From positions 1 through 14,079 of the forward strand of contig JBGQAL010000062.1 of the NCBI GenBank assembly GCA_041494285.1: a stretch of DNA of 14,079 nucleotides, written 5' to 3'. The position numbers were made by a program, and so were the translations under genes. Shown here piece after piece: positions 5,894 to 13,105 of this stretch. The DNA is from Fen-7 sp041494285 (GTDB lineage: Archaea > Halobacteriota > Methanosarcinia > Methanotrichales > Methanotrichaceae). The notes below the pieces were generated by a model. The model was not told the DNA's origin. It ran no database searches and worked only from the letters and a program-made list of their open reading frames with translations. Within the stretch, counting starts at the first letter, position 1, and every line of letters begins with the position of its first letter.

Positions 5894-8166
5894 GTTCCAG
5901 GATCGTCCAGCAGACGCTGGAAGGACTGTCCCTATCGGCGATGCCCAGGGTCAGAACAACCGACGGGCACCTTCTGGACTGGGATAGAGATGCCATAGCA
6001 AAGCAGCTCATGAAGGAGACCAAGCTGTCCGAGCAGTTCTACAAAGTACCCAGCATATCCGAGGACGAAGCCAAGGAGATAGCCAGAGAGGTGGAGCGCA
6101 GGATCAGATGGATGAGCGTTAAGTACCTCAGCGGTCCTCTCGTCAGGGAGATCATGAACGTCATCCTCCTGGAGAGGCATCACACTGAGTGGAGGAACAT
6201 CTGCACCCGTGTGGGCACGCCTGTCTACGACGCCCACCTGATAGACATCGGAACAGGCTTCGAGGCCAAGGAAAACGCAAATCTGCAGGAGAACGCCGAG
6301 ACGAGCCACAAGAAGAAAGCGGACAAGATCAGCAAGGAGCAATACCTCCTCTTGCTTCCGCCTTATCTGGCTGACCGACACCTGGCCGGAGACCTTCACA
6401 TCCACGACCTGGAGTACTTCGGGACGAGGCCATTCTGTCAGGACTGGGACCTGAGGTACTTCTTCTACTACGGGCTGATGCCCGATGGATTGGGCACCAA
6501 AGCAAGCGTTGCAGGCCCTGCCAAGAAGCCAGAGGTGGCCATCCTCCATGCTGTCAAGGCTCTGGGCAGCGCCCAGACTAACTTCGCAGGCGGTCAGGGC
6601 TTCTACAACTTCCTTACCTTCATAGCACCTTACTTCGAGCGCCTAGAGTACGAAGAGATCAAACAGCTAATGCAGATGTTCGTCTACGAGATGACCCAGA
6701 TGATGGTAGCCAGAGGAGGGCAGCTCGTGTTCTCGTCCGTCCAGCTAACGCCAGGAGTGCCGACTCTCTGGCGAGACAAGCCGGCCGTCTACGCCGGTAA
6801 GGTGTGGAACGGTGAGAGCGAGGGCGCGACAAAGCGCACCTACGGCCAGTTCGAGAGAGAGGTCCGCCTGGCGTTCAAGGCTCTGATGGAGGTCATGTTA
6901 GCTGGCGACCACTGGGGTAAGCCCTTCAACTTCCCCAAGCCGGAGATAAGCATTGAGCCGGATTTCATGAAGGAAGATGAAGAGTTCAACGCCGCACACC
7001 CCGATCTGCCTACATACAACGACCTGTACCTGCTAACGTTCAAGCTGGCCGCGGAGTACGGCACGCCCTACTTCGATAACCAGCTTCCAGCCTACCGGGG
7101 TGCGGGTAAGGGGATATCGTGCTACCAGTGCTGTGCGTACCAGTTTGCCGCCACCTACGACAGTGATAGCCAGTTCGAAGACAAGCTGCACTTCATCGAT
7201 GGAAAGCACTTCTCCATGGGCTCCTGGCAGGTGGTGTCGCTGAACTGCCCGAGGGCCGCCTATCTGGCCAGAGGAGACGACGACCTCCTCTTTGAGTACC
7301 TCAGGGAACTCATGGACACTTCCGTGGAGGTCTTCAAGGTCAAGCGGGAGTGGATGAACCAGATCATCAAGAATCACCGCATGCCCTTTGCCACTCAGCA
7401 ACCCCGCGATCCTAGCACGGACGAGAAAGGAGCTGTGGCCGTGGACCTGGAGAGCCTTGTTTACACCATAGGCGTAGTGGGGGTGAACGAGATGGTCCAG
7501 TTCCATACCGGCAAGCAGATGCATGAGTCCAAGGAAGCGTGGAAGCTGGCGGTTCGGGCCATGACAGAGATGGAGATGTACGCCAAAGAGCTGTCCGAGC
7601 GCCACGGAATGACCATAGCCCTTGCCAGGACGCCCGCAGAGACAACAGCCCAGAGGTTTGCCGTCTCCGACTTAATTCACGAGGAGTTCAGGGATTGCGC
7701 AGAGAGGGTGGTAAAAGGAGACCTCAAAGCCACAAAAGCCAGCATCATCAAGACCCGCGACCTGCCGGTCTACTACACTAACGGCACTCACCTGCCGCCG
7801 GGGGCAGATGTCTCCATCTTTGAGAGGGCCAAGCTAGAGCACGTCTTCTTCCCCATAGTCGATGGTGGAAACATCTTCCACGTCTTCATGGGCGAGGCCA
7901 CGCCCGATCCTCAGGGCCTGATGGACTTCGGGATGAGACTGGCGAAGAGCACCCAGATTGGATACTTCACATTCACCAAGGACATGACTGTCTGCCTAGG
8001 ATGCTACAAGGTATCCTCTGGGCTTAAGGATAAGTGCCCTGCTTGCGATTCCACCGACGTGGAGCACATAAGCAGAATCACAGGATACCTCCAGGCCGTT
8101 AGTGGCTGGAACAGCGCCAAGAGGCAGGAGCTCAAGGACAGGAAGAGGTACAACGACCTTGCTTAG
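5890..8166 (+). CDS. nrdD: Anaerobic (class III) ribonucleoside-triphosphate reductase
   Basis: This glycyl-radical enzyme reduces ribonucleoside triphosphates to deoxyribonucleotides under anoxia. It has 758 residues. Residues 20-115 look like a divergent ATP-cone (TTDGHLLDWDRDAI), the usual allosteric site. The catalytic barrel follows, with HIHDLEYF, RPFCQDWDL (Cys183), SAQTNFAGGQGF and SCYQCCAYQF (Cys411/414/415, candidates for the thiyl-radical cysteine). The C-terminal zinc site is Cys702/Cys705/Cys716/Cys719. The glycyl-radical loop is SRITGYLQ, with radical Gly732. The start is a TTG, chosen because GAGGGGAT ends 5 bases before it; the ATG at 5941 is a weaker alternative. The gene stops with TAG and stands alone. 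The activase NrdG, which is required to form the radical, is not in the window and must be encoded elsewhere. Confidence 0.95.
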   Translation: MSSRIVQQTLEGLSLSAMPRVRTTDGHLLDWDRDAIAKQLMKETKLSEQFYKVPSISEDEAKEIAREVERRIRWMSVKYLSGPLVREIMNVILLERHHTEWRNICTRVGTPVYDAHLIDIGTGFEAKENANLQENAETSHKKKADKISKEQYLLLLPPYLADRHLAGDLHIHDLEYFGTRPFCQDWDLRYFFYYGLMPDGLGTKASVAGPAKKPEVAILHAVKALGSAQTNFAGGQGFYNFLTFIAPYFERLEYEEIKQLMQMFVYEMTQMMVARGGQLVFSSVQLTPGVPTLWRDKPAVYAGKVWNGESEGATKRTYGQFEREVRLAFKALMEVMLAGDHWGKPFNFPKPEISIEPDFMKEDEEFNAAHPDLPTYNDLYLLTFKLAAEYGTPYFDNQLPAYRGAGKGISCYQCCAYQFAATYDSDSQFEDKLHFIDGKHFSMGSWQVVSLNCPRAAYLARGDDDLLFEYLRELMDTSVEVFKVKREWMNQIIKNHRMPFATQQPRDPSTDEKGAVAVDLESLVYTIGVVGVNEMVQFHTGKQMHESKEAWKLAVRAMTEMEMYAKELSERHGMTIALARTPAETTAQRFAVSDLIHEEFRDCAERVVKGDLKATKASIIKTRDLPVYYTNGTHLPPGADVSIFERAKLEHVFFPIVDGGNIFHVFMGEATPDPQGLMDFGMRLAKSTQIGYFTFTKDMTVCLGCYKVSSGLKDKCPACDSTDVEHISRITGYLQAVSGWNSAKRQELKDRKRYNDLA

Positions 8167-8175
8167 CCGGAAAAA

Positions 8176-8190
8176 CGAAAGGTATATATC
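8176..8190 (+). promoter_or_regulatory. TATA-box promoter of the ferredoxin gene
   Basis: CGAAAGGTATATATC is a strong BRE (CGAAA) plus TATA box just after the nrdD stop. Initiation near 8211 gives a leader of about 35 bases. Confidence 0.65.
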
Positions 8191-8245
8191 GTCCCTGCGA
8201 ACTGGTTAAGTTTGCCCGAGAGCGGCAATATTGGAGGATTTCATA

Positions 8246-8422
8246 ATGCCAGCAGTAGTCAACAGAGAAGAGTGCGTAAGCTGCGGAACGTGCGTCGAGG
8301 AGTGCCCAGAAGAGGCCATTACTCTGGACGACCAAGAGATAGCTACAGTGAACGCCGAGAAGTGTACCGAGTGCAAAACCTGCGTCGAGGCCTGCCCATC
8401 TGAGGCCATCCACGTCGAGTAG
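8246..8422 (+). CDS. 2[4Fe-4S] ferredoxin
   Basis: This is a small soluble electron carrier of 58 residues, typical of clostridial-type ferredoxins. It has two C-x2-C-x2-C-x3-C-P cluster motifs, Cys10/13/16/20 and Cys40/43/46/50. Each tetrad's last Cys is followed by Pro, and CVSCGTCVEECPEEAI and CTECKTCVEACPSEAI show clear internal duplication. The start is the ATG at 8246 because GGAGG (8233-8237) lies 8 bases upstream; the in-frame TTG at 8231 overlaps that site. The protein is very acidic, suiting interaction with redox partners. It has its own promoter and terminator, so it is probably a general low-potential carrier for methanogenesis and biosynthesis. A dedicated role in NrdD activation is possible from position alone but unsupported. 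Confidence 0.93.
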   Translation: MPAVVNREECVSCGTCVEECPEEAITLDDQEIATVNAEKCTECKTCVEACPSEAIHVE

Positions 8423-8456
8423 CTACAGCTTACTGTAGCCTTTTTCCAAATTTTTT
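8422..8456 (+). terminator. Hairpin plus T-run terminator of the ferredoxin gene
   Basis: GCTACAG (8422-8428), loop CTTA, CTGTAGC (8433-8439) form a perfect 7-bp stem followed by C and T5 (8441-8445), then a T6 run (8451-8456). The first stem base is the last base of the ferredoxin TAG. The form is that of a bacterial intrinsic terminator. Confidence 0.75.
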
Positions 8457-8524
8457 GTTGTTTTTACCGTAATCGTAATTTTATTTATTTGCGATTCTAA
8501 TTTAGTATGCAATTTATAACCAGC

Positions 8525-9178
8525 TCATGCACGATCAGATATCTCATCGTAGAGCTTTTCCCAATCCAGGGTGGTGGAGACACACCCGGCACGGGTCAAA
8601 GGTATGCCTATAGCTGGTATGTCATGGCTGTGACACAGGTCCAATCCCTCCTTTATCTCCAATTGACAGCCCACACCTATTATAGCCTCTGGCCGGTACT
8701 TCTTGATGATGCGCTTTATAAAGCTGGAACCTGATACTACGAAAAACCGATACCCTAGGCCTTCTGCGAATTTCTTGGCTTCGCCCACATTGCAGCGGCC
8801 ACAACCAACGCACTTTATCCCCTCGGGGGTCAGCTTAGCAGGGCAATCGACGCTGCGGACGCACTGGGGTATGAAAATGAAGCGGCCGTCGTGTGGTATG
8901 CGCAGGAACTTCTTGCGGTTGATGTAGTTCCTGAGGCGAACGCCTACATCATCCACAATGGAACCATCTGCTCTGGCCAACAAGAACAAGGCCTTAATGA
9001 CGCTCTCCAGAAGGCTGATGCTGATGAGCATAAGCCTGGCAGCAAAGAAGTGGCCGGTTTTGAAGGAATACAGGATCAAGACGGCACCAAAAATAGATAC
9101 GACAAGGACCAGCAAGGCTAGGATCACAACCCCCTTTCCCAAGAGGTAGAAGATCGTGTCCATGTACTCCGCGAGCAT
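8525..9178 (-). CDS. DUF116 family membrane-anchored cysteine-rich protein
   Basis: I recognise the DUF116 family; its function is unknown. The protein has 217 residues. Residues 14-39 form a transmembrane helix and 44-68 a second hydrophobic or amphipathic segment. The rest is a soluble domain with Cys106, Cys112, Cys123, Cys126, Cys129, Cys171, Cys182 and Cys199. The stretch from Cys106 to Cys129 (C-x5-C-x10-C-x2-C-x2-C) and GVGCQLE look like metal or Fe-S ligands. The start is ATG 9176-9178, nearly leaderless relative to the minus-strand TATA box (9201-9211). ATG 9161-9163, preceded by GGAG, is a real alternative. It converges on the ferredoxin gene and is divergent from the S15 operon. 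A membrane redox role is inference from the cysteines. Confidence 0.85.
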   Translation of the reverse strand: MLAEYMDTIFYLLGKGVVILALLVLVVSIFGAVLILYSFKTGHFFAARLMLISISLLESVIKALFLLARADGSIVDDVGVRLRNYINRKKFLRIPHDGRFIFIPQCVRSVDCPAKLTPEGIKCVGCGRCNVGEAKKFAEGLGYRFFVVSGSSFIKRIIKKYRPEAIIGVGCQLEIKEGLDLCHSHDIPAIGIPLTRAGCVSTTLDWEKLYDEISDRA

Positions 9179-9200
9179 AGCCGGAGTTGTGCCTCACCGC

Positions 9201-9211
9201 TTATTAAACTA
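9201..9211 (-). promoter_or_regulatory. TATA-box promoter of the DUF116 gene
   Basis: On the minus strand TAGTTTAATAA lies about 25 bases before the ATG at 9178. It sits only about 20 bases from the opposite-strand S15 promoter, forming a compact divergent control region. Confidence 0.45.
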
Positions 9212-9219
9212 TGCCGGGG

Positions 9220-9233
9220 AAAGATTTTTATCC
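9220..9233 (+). promoter_or_regulatory. TATA-box promoter of the S15-recJ-pcc1-serS operon
   Basis: AAAGATTTTTATCC is a BRE/TATA-like element. It predicts initiation near 9253-9256 and a leader of about 35 bases with GAGG (9277-9280) before the S15 ATG. Confidence 0.5.
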
Positions 9234-9287
9234 CATGTAGCAAGGAGGTTTATGCCTTCGCATTTATGAATTTAACGAGGATTTGTT

Positions 9288-9743
9288 ATGGCCAGAATGC
9301 ACAGCAGAAAGAAGGGAGCATCCAGATCAAGGCCACCTACCGTGGGAAAGGTGCCGGAATGGTCGGATGTATCCAAAGAAGAGCTTGAAAAGCTCGTAAT
9401 AAAGCTTCATGACAGCGGTCTGCCGTCAACCAAGATTGGTTTGACGCTCAGAGATCAGTACGGTGTACCCAGTGTAAAGCTGGTACTAGGCAAGAACATG
9501 AACAGGTTCCTCAAGGAGAACTCCTCCATCCCGGAGATACCGGAAGACTTGAGCAACCTGATGAGGCATTCCCTTCAAGTAAGGAAGCACCTCAAGACCA
9601 ACGTCAAGGATGTGCACAACAAGAGGTCCCTCCATCTCATGGAGAACAAGATCAGACGGCTTGTCAAATACTACCACGATTCGGGCAGGATGGCACGGAG
9701 CTGGGAGTACAAGCCGGAGACAGTTGAGATGCTCGTAACATGA
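9288..9743 (+). CDS. rps15: 30S ribosomal protein S15 (uS15), archaeal type
   Basis: It binds the central domain of 16S rRNA and organises the small-subunit platform. Its 151 residues match archaeal and eukaryotic S15/S13e and are longer than the roughly 89-residue bacterial form. The archaeal N-terminal extension starts MARMHSRKKGASRSRP. The core includes STKIGLTLRDQYGVPSVK, the PEDL turn, and the C-terminal rRNA-binding helices with RKHLKTNVKDVHNKRSLHL and NKIRRLVKYYHDSG, the classical H-x-x-x-x-x-x-D-x-H/N-x-x-x-x-L and RRL-x-x-YY pattern. It is the first gene of the operon, with GAGG 7 bases before the ATG. Its TGA overlaps the ATG of the RecJ-like gene (ATGA at 9740-9743), which implies coupled translation. 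Confidence 0.96.
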   Translation: MARMHSRKKGASRSRPPTVGKVPEWSDVSKEELEKLVIKLHDSGLPSTKIGLTLRDQYGVPSVKLVLGKNMNRFLKENSSIPEIPEDLSNLMRHSLQVRKHLKTNVKDVHNKRSLHLMENKIRRLVKYYHDSGRMARSWEYKPETVEMLVT

Positions 9744-11044
9744 AGAGGTTGGACAAAGCCGCAGAATCCATATCAAGGTCGATTTTGCGTTGCGACCGCA
9801 TGCGTGTGATCTCCCACAACGATGCCGATGGGATCACATCGGCAGGGCTGGTCTGCAACGCCCTTAAAAGGGCGGGAATACCCTTTCACGCCACTCTTGT
9901 AAACAGGCTAGACGAAACGGTCATAGAATCCATTATTGGTCCTGTGGTCTTTTGCGATATGGGCAGCGGCAAGCCGGATCTGATCTCCAGGATCAAAGGA
10001 GATGTTTTCGTTCTGGATCATCACAAGCCGGTGGGAACTCTGGATTGTATGCACCTTAACCCCCACAACTTTGGAATAGACGGAGCCTTCGAGCTGAGCG
10101 CCTCGGGTACGGTGTACTCCGTGGTTAGGAGGATGGGGGATAACTCAGACTTGGCCGGGCTGGCGATCGCTGGGGCCCTGGGCGACAGGCAGGCTATGAT
10201 TGGCGCTAACCACTCCATCCTTGAGGAAGCGATTTCCTCTGGTGCCGTGCAAACCTGGCCGGGGCTGAAGATGTCTGCGGATGGACCTATCGAAGAGGTC
10301 TTCGAGCAGGCAATAGAACCTCTGCTGGATTTTACCGGAGATCCCGAGAAGACCAGGGACTTCCTCCAAGCGCTTCATATAAAGGGCGATATCCAGAGCC
10401 TCGGCCGTGACGACCTAAACAAGCTGTCCACAGCCCTGACCCTAAAGCTGTTGATGCAGGGTAGCTTTGCAGCTGACTCCATCATCGGAGAGGTGATCCG
10501 GCTGAAAAAGGAGTTGGTAGAGAACTCTCTGGAGTTCGTTCAGCTGCTGAACGCCTGCGGGAACAGAGATCTCCCGGGGCTTGGGTTGACACTGTGCCTA
10601 AGAGACCGGTCGGCCCTCGACCAGGCCAAAAAGATGGCCGCCGAGTACAGGAACAACATCCTGGCTGAGATCAAGATCCTCCGGGAACAGCACAAGGAGA
10701 TGAAGAGCATCAGGTACCTGGTCGTGAAGGACTTGGAAGCGGGAGCGGTTGTGGCTGGTCTAGGGATTAGGTACCTGTACGCTGACATGCCCCTCATAAC
10801 GTTGAACCACAAGGGTGATGTGGTCAAGGTCTCCGCCCGTGGGAACAAGCTTCTGATATCGCGAGGGTTGGACCTGTCCATGGCCCTTCGAAAGGCAGCC
10901 GAATCGGTGGGAGGAGTTGGTGGCGGCCACACAATAGCCAGCGGTGCATCCATTCCCCCTGGTTCAGAGGAGAAGTTCCTTGCCTATGTCGACAGGATAG
11001 TGGGGGAGCAGTTGCGCGAGCCAGCCGGAGAGGCAAAAGCATGA
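9740..11044 (+). CDS. RecJ-like DHH-family single-strand-specific nuclease (archaeal RecJ/GAN-type)
   Basis: The protein has 434 residues and belongs to the DHH/DHHA1 phosphoesterases, which use two metal ions, usually Mn. DHH motifs in order: HNDADG with Asp28 and Asp30 (motif I), FCDMGSG with Asp73 (motif II), DHHKP with Asp93-His94-His95 (motif III) and GALGDRQ with Asp149 (motif IV). All metal ligands are present, so it should be an active nuclease. The DHHA1 domain ends with GGVGGGHTIASGA (from Gly391), the nucleic-acid-binding glycine motif. Archaeal homologues include GAN, which partners GINS in a Cdc45-like role in the replicative helicase, and single-strand exonucleases or RNases of the RecJ group. 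Which of these applies cannot be told here. It overlaps S15 upstream and pcc1 downstream by 4 bases each. Confidence 0.88.
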   Translation: MKRLDKAAESISRSILRCDRMRVISHNDADGITSAGLVCNALKRAGIPFHATLVNRLDETVIESIIGPVVFCDMGSGKPDLISRIKGDVFVLDHHKPVGTLDCMHLNPHNFGIDGAFELSASGTVYSVVRRMGDNSDLAGLAIAGALGDRQAMIGANHSILEEAISSGAVQTWPGLKMSADGPIEEVFEQAIEPLLDFTGDPEKTRDFLQALHIKGDIQSLGRDDLNKLSTALTLKLLMQGSFAADSIIGEVIRLKKELVENSLEFVQLLNACGNRDLPGLGLTLCLRDRSALDQAKKMAAEYRNNILAEIKILREQHKEMKSIRYLVVKDLEAGAVVAGLGIRYLYADMPLITLNHKGDVVKVSARGNKLLISRGLDLSMALRKAAESVGGVGGGHTIASGASIPPGSEEKFLAYVDRIVGEQLREPAGEAKA

Positions 11045-11262
11045 TGAGAGCAACGCTGACCTTCCAGGGAAAGGATGCAGAAGCTCTGGGACGGGCGATA
11101 GGTCCCGACAACCTTCCCGAGATGGCCATGAAAGCTGAAGGAGAACACTTGAAGTTCGAGTTCTCAGTCCAGAAGATAGGAACCATGCTAGCCACCCTTG
11201 ATGATTTATTGATGAACTTAAAGATAGCAGAAGAGACTTTGGTCTGTGGGGAGGAGAGATGA
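11041..11262 (+). CDS. pcc1: KEOPS complex subunit Pcc1
   Basis: Pcc1 is the small dimerising subunit of KEOPS (Kae1-Bud32-Cgi121-Pcc1), which installs t6A at position 37 of ANN-decoding tRNAs and helps bind tRNA. It has 73 residues, normal for the family. The predicted beta-alpha-beta-alpha fold shows ALGRAIGPDN, the second strand LKFEFSV, and the C-terminal helix GTMLATLDDLLMNLKIAEE, matching the family pattern T-x-x-x-x-DDLL-x-NL-x-x-A-E. Two ATGs are adjacent (11041, 11044). The first overlaps the recJ-like stop as ATGA, and the gene's own TGA overlaps the serS ATG the same way. No other KEOPS gene is in the window. Confidence 0.88.
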   Translation: MMRATLTFQGKDAEALGRAIGPDNLPEMAMKAEGEHLKFEFSVQKIGTMLATLDDLLMNLKIAEETLVCGEER

Positions 11263-12758
11263 GATTTCATTTGGAGGCAAGCTTCCGGCTGAGCGCTGAT
11301 GCTTCTTTGGCCCAGGAAGCGATCGCCCAATTCTTTGCAGAAGCTGGCCCCATCATGCAGAAGGGCGCTCCAGAGGGACATGGTGCTGAGATATCCCAGT
11401 GGAAACTGACCGGAAACAGGATAGATCTGACTATCGAGAGCGATAGGTACGTACGCGCCCATGATGCCGTCTTGCGCCTCAGAAAACCCCTGGCTGAGAT
11501 CTTGGGCAAGAAGTACCACATAGGCGTGCGCGGCCTGGATATAAGCAAGTTCGAGATCGAGGTCGAATCCGATCGAGCCATTGAGCACAAAATACCCTAC
11601 GTAAAGGAGATCAAGTTTGAGGACGGCCTTCTCAAGCTCGATCTGGACGTTGGTCCCTCAGGAACCCTGGGTCAATCCGAGATTGAGAACCGCATACCTG
11701 ACAGGATAGTTAGCCTCCTGGAGGAGAAGCTCCAGACCTACGGAGGCAAGGGGGAGCACTGGGAGCTGCTCTGGGAGAGTGCAGAGCGCGAGCCGAAGTT
11801 CAACCGTGATCCCACCGAGGAGATGCTGAAAAGCGGCTGGATCAAGCACGGCTCCAGCCGGGGCCAGTGGATCTACGGGCCCGAGGCCACGCACATCTTC
11901 CGCACCTTCGAGCAGATAGTGCTCGATGAGATCATCGGACCCTTGGGCTACAGCGAGATGATCTTTCCCAAGCTGGACACCTGGGACGTCTGGAAGAAGT
12001 CCGGGCACGCGCAGGGTGTCTATCCAGAGATCTACTTTGTCTGCCCGCCTAAGACCCGCGACCCGGCGTTCTGGGAAGAGGTCATGGACTACTACAAGGT
12101 CACGCACGAGGTGCCCCTGGAGCTAGTCAAGGAGAAGATCGACGTGCCCATCGGAGGCATGTGCTACGCCCAGTGCCCCACGTTCTGGGGATTCCTACAG
12201 GGAATGACCCTTGCCAACGAGGAGCTGCCAATCAAGGTCTTTGACCGCTCTGGCACCAGCCACAGGTACGAATCGGGCGGAATCCACGGCATAGAGCGTG
12301 TGGACGAGTTTCATCGGATCGAGATCGTGTGGCTGGGCACAAAGGAGCAGGCCCTCGCGGAGGCGGAGAAGCTGAAGGCATGCTACAAGCACATCTTTGA
12401 GGATATCCTGGAGCTGCGCTGGAGGATGGCCTGGGTAACTCCCTGGTTCATGGCCCAGGAGGGCAAGACGGGTCTTTCGGAGATGTCAGGAGCCGGCACA
12501 GTGGACTACGAGGCAGTGCTGCCCTATAACGGAAACTGGATCGAGTTCCAGAACCTCTCTGTAAACGGCGAGAAGTACCCAAAGGGCTTCACCGTAAAAG
12601 CCCAGTCGTGCGAGCCGTTGTGGAGCGGCTGCAGCGGCGTAGGACTGGAGCGCTGGACAAGCGCCATCCTGAGCCAGAAGGGCCTGGACATGGATAACTG
12701 GCCTGAGGCTTTCAGGCGAAGGTTTGGCGAGATGCCGAAGGGGATAAGATTCTTGTGA
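11259..12758 (+). CDS. serS: Seryl-tRNA synthetase, type 2 (methanogen type)
   Basis: It charges tRNA-Ser with serine using ATP. Its 499 residues match the rare methanogen-type SerRS (class II), which has a unique N-terminal tRNA-binding domain and an active-site zinc. The N-terminal domain (about 1-165) has GAPEGHGAEISQWKL and RYVRAHDAVLRLRKPL. The catalytic core shows SSRGQWIYGPEA, YSEMIFPKLDTWDVWKKSGH, GVYPEIYFVCPP, GGMCYAQCP (Cys302, Cys306), SGTSHRYESGGIHGIERVDE (motif 2) and WSGCSGVGLERW (Cys458, motif 3), ending GEMPKGIRFL. Zinc ligands should be among these cysteines plus a motif-2 Glu. The Shine-Dalgarno GGGGAGGAG (11248-11256) sits inside the end of pcc1, and the start overlaps the pcc1 stop. 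It is the last gene of the operon. The SerRS type is the strongest methanogen marker in the window. Confidence 0.96.
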   Translation: MRFHLEASFRLSADASLAQEAIAQFFAEAGPIMQKGAPEGHGAEISQWKLTGNRIDLTIESDRYVRAHDAVLRLRKPLAEILGKKYHIGVRGLDISKFEIEVESDRAIEHKIPYVKEIKFEDGLLKLDLDVGPSGTLGQSEIENRIPDRIVSLLEEKLQTYGGKGEHWELLWESAEREPKFNRDPTEEMLKSGWIKHGSSRGQWIYGPEATHIFRTFEQIVLDEIIGPLGYSEMIFPKLDTWDVWKKSGHAQGVYPEIYFVCPPKTRDPAFWEEVMDYYKVTHEVPLELVKEKIDVPIGGMCYAQCPTFWGFLQGMTLANEELPIKVFDRSGTSHRYESGGIHGIERVDEFHRIEIVWLGTKEQALAEAEKLKACYKHIFEDILELRWRMAWVTPWFMAQEGKTGLSEMSGAGTVDYEAVLPYNGNWIEFQNLSVNGEKYPKGFTVKAQSCEPLWSGCSGVGLERWTSAILSQKGLDMDNWPEAFRRRFGEMPKGIRFL

Positions 12759-12765
12759 AGATCTG

Positions 12766-12813
12766 TCCTATTGTAGGATGCCCTACCAGCGGTCATCGAC
12801 ACATTCTATTTTT
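12766..12813 (+). terminator. Candidate terminator of the S15-serS operon
   Basis: TCCTA (12766-12770), loop TTG, TAGGA (12774-12778) is a small hairpin 7 bases after the serS TGA. A T5 run follows at 12809-12813. The hairpin and T-run are too far apart for a classical intrinsic terminator, so the T-run alone may serve. Confidence 0.35.
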
Positions 12814-12842
12814 CTCCTCGTCCGCTCGTAGCTTTGAGATAT

Positions 12843-12870
12843 CCTTTGGTTGCCGGAAATCTAACCAAGG
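12843..12870. repeat. Stem-loop downstream of serS
   Basis: CCTTTGGTT (12843-12851) pairs with AACCAAGG (12863-12870) as an 8-bp stem with one bulged T and an 11-base loop. GGGC next to it can also pair with GCCC about 20 bases on. It could be part of a small RNA or an mRNA 3' end; nothing else supports either. Confidence 0.35.
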
Positions 12871-13075
12871 GCTATAAGCTTCGAATCGTCGCCCAGATCT
12901 AGTTGCTGCTATGGGACGGAAGGGACATTTTATCCTTAGCAAGGATCGTGTATGCTCTAGAATAGCTGACAAGCATGCTGAGCGAGACTTTGCTTACAAT
13001 ATCATATGATCAGAACGTAATAGCCGTAGAACAAGTGTATGGTACGTTGTGCAAAAGATCTCGTAGATTACGTGT

Positions 13076-13090
13076 GAAAAGTTTATAAAG
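13076..13090 (+). promoter_or_regulatory. TATA-box promoter of the secreted-protein gene
   Basis: GAAAAGTTTATAAAG is a near-ideal archaeal BRE/TATA box. Predicted initiation near 13111 falls after the first ATG of the downstream frame (13106), which puts that start in doubt. Confidence 0.65.
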
Positions 13091-13105
13091 GCACAGATTG
13101 GTGAG

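Larger units (their letters stand above)
12759..13105. other. Intergenic region after serS
   Basis: This 347-base gap has no supported protein gene. It holds a candidate terminator (12766-12813), a stem-loop (12843-12870) and the promoter of the secreted-protein gene (13076-13090). CTTCGAATC at about 12880 recalls a tRNA T-arm, but no acceptor or anticodon stems can be built around it. Confidence 0.45.

Noticed and set aside
5932..6549. 205-codon minus-strand open frame inside nrdD
   Set aside because: It is fully antisense to conserved NrdD sequence, is low-complexity Val/Leu/Gln-rich and shows no family motif.
9243..9269. AGGAGG followed by a five-codon ORF (ATG 9252) before S15
   Set aside because: The predicted transcription start (about 9253-9256) lies after this Shine-Dalgarno sequence, so it is probably not in the mRNA.
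10824..11588. 254-codon minus-strand open frame across recJ, pcc1 and serS
   Set aside because: It lies opposite three well-identified plus-strand genes and has no recognisable motif, so it is a shadow frame.
12868..12892. tRNA-like T-arm (CTTCGAATC)
   Set aside because: No acceptor, D or anticodon stems can be paired around it.
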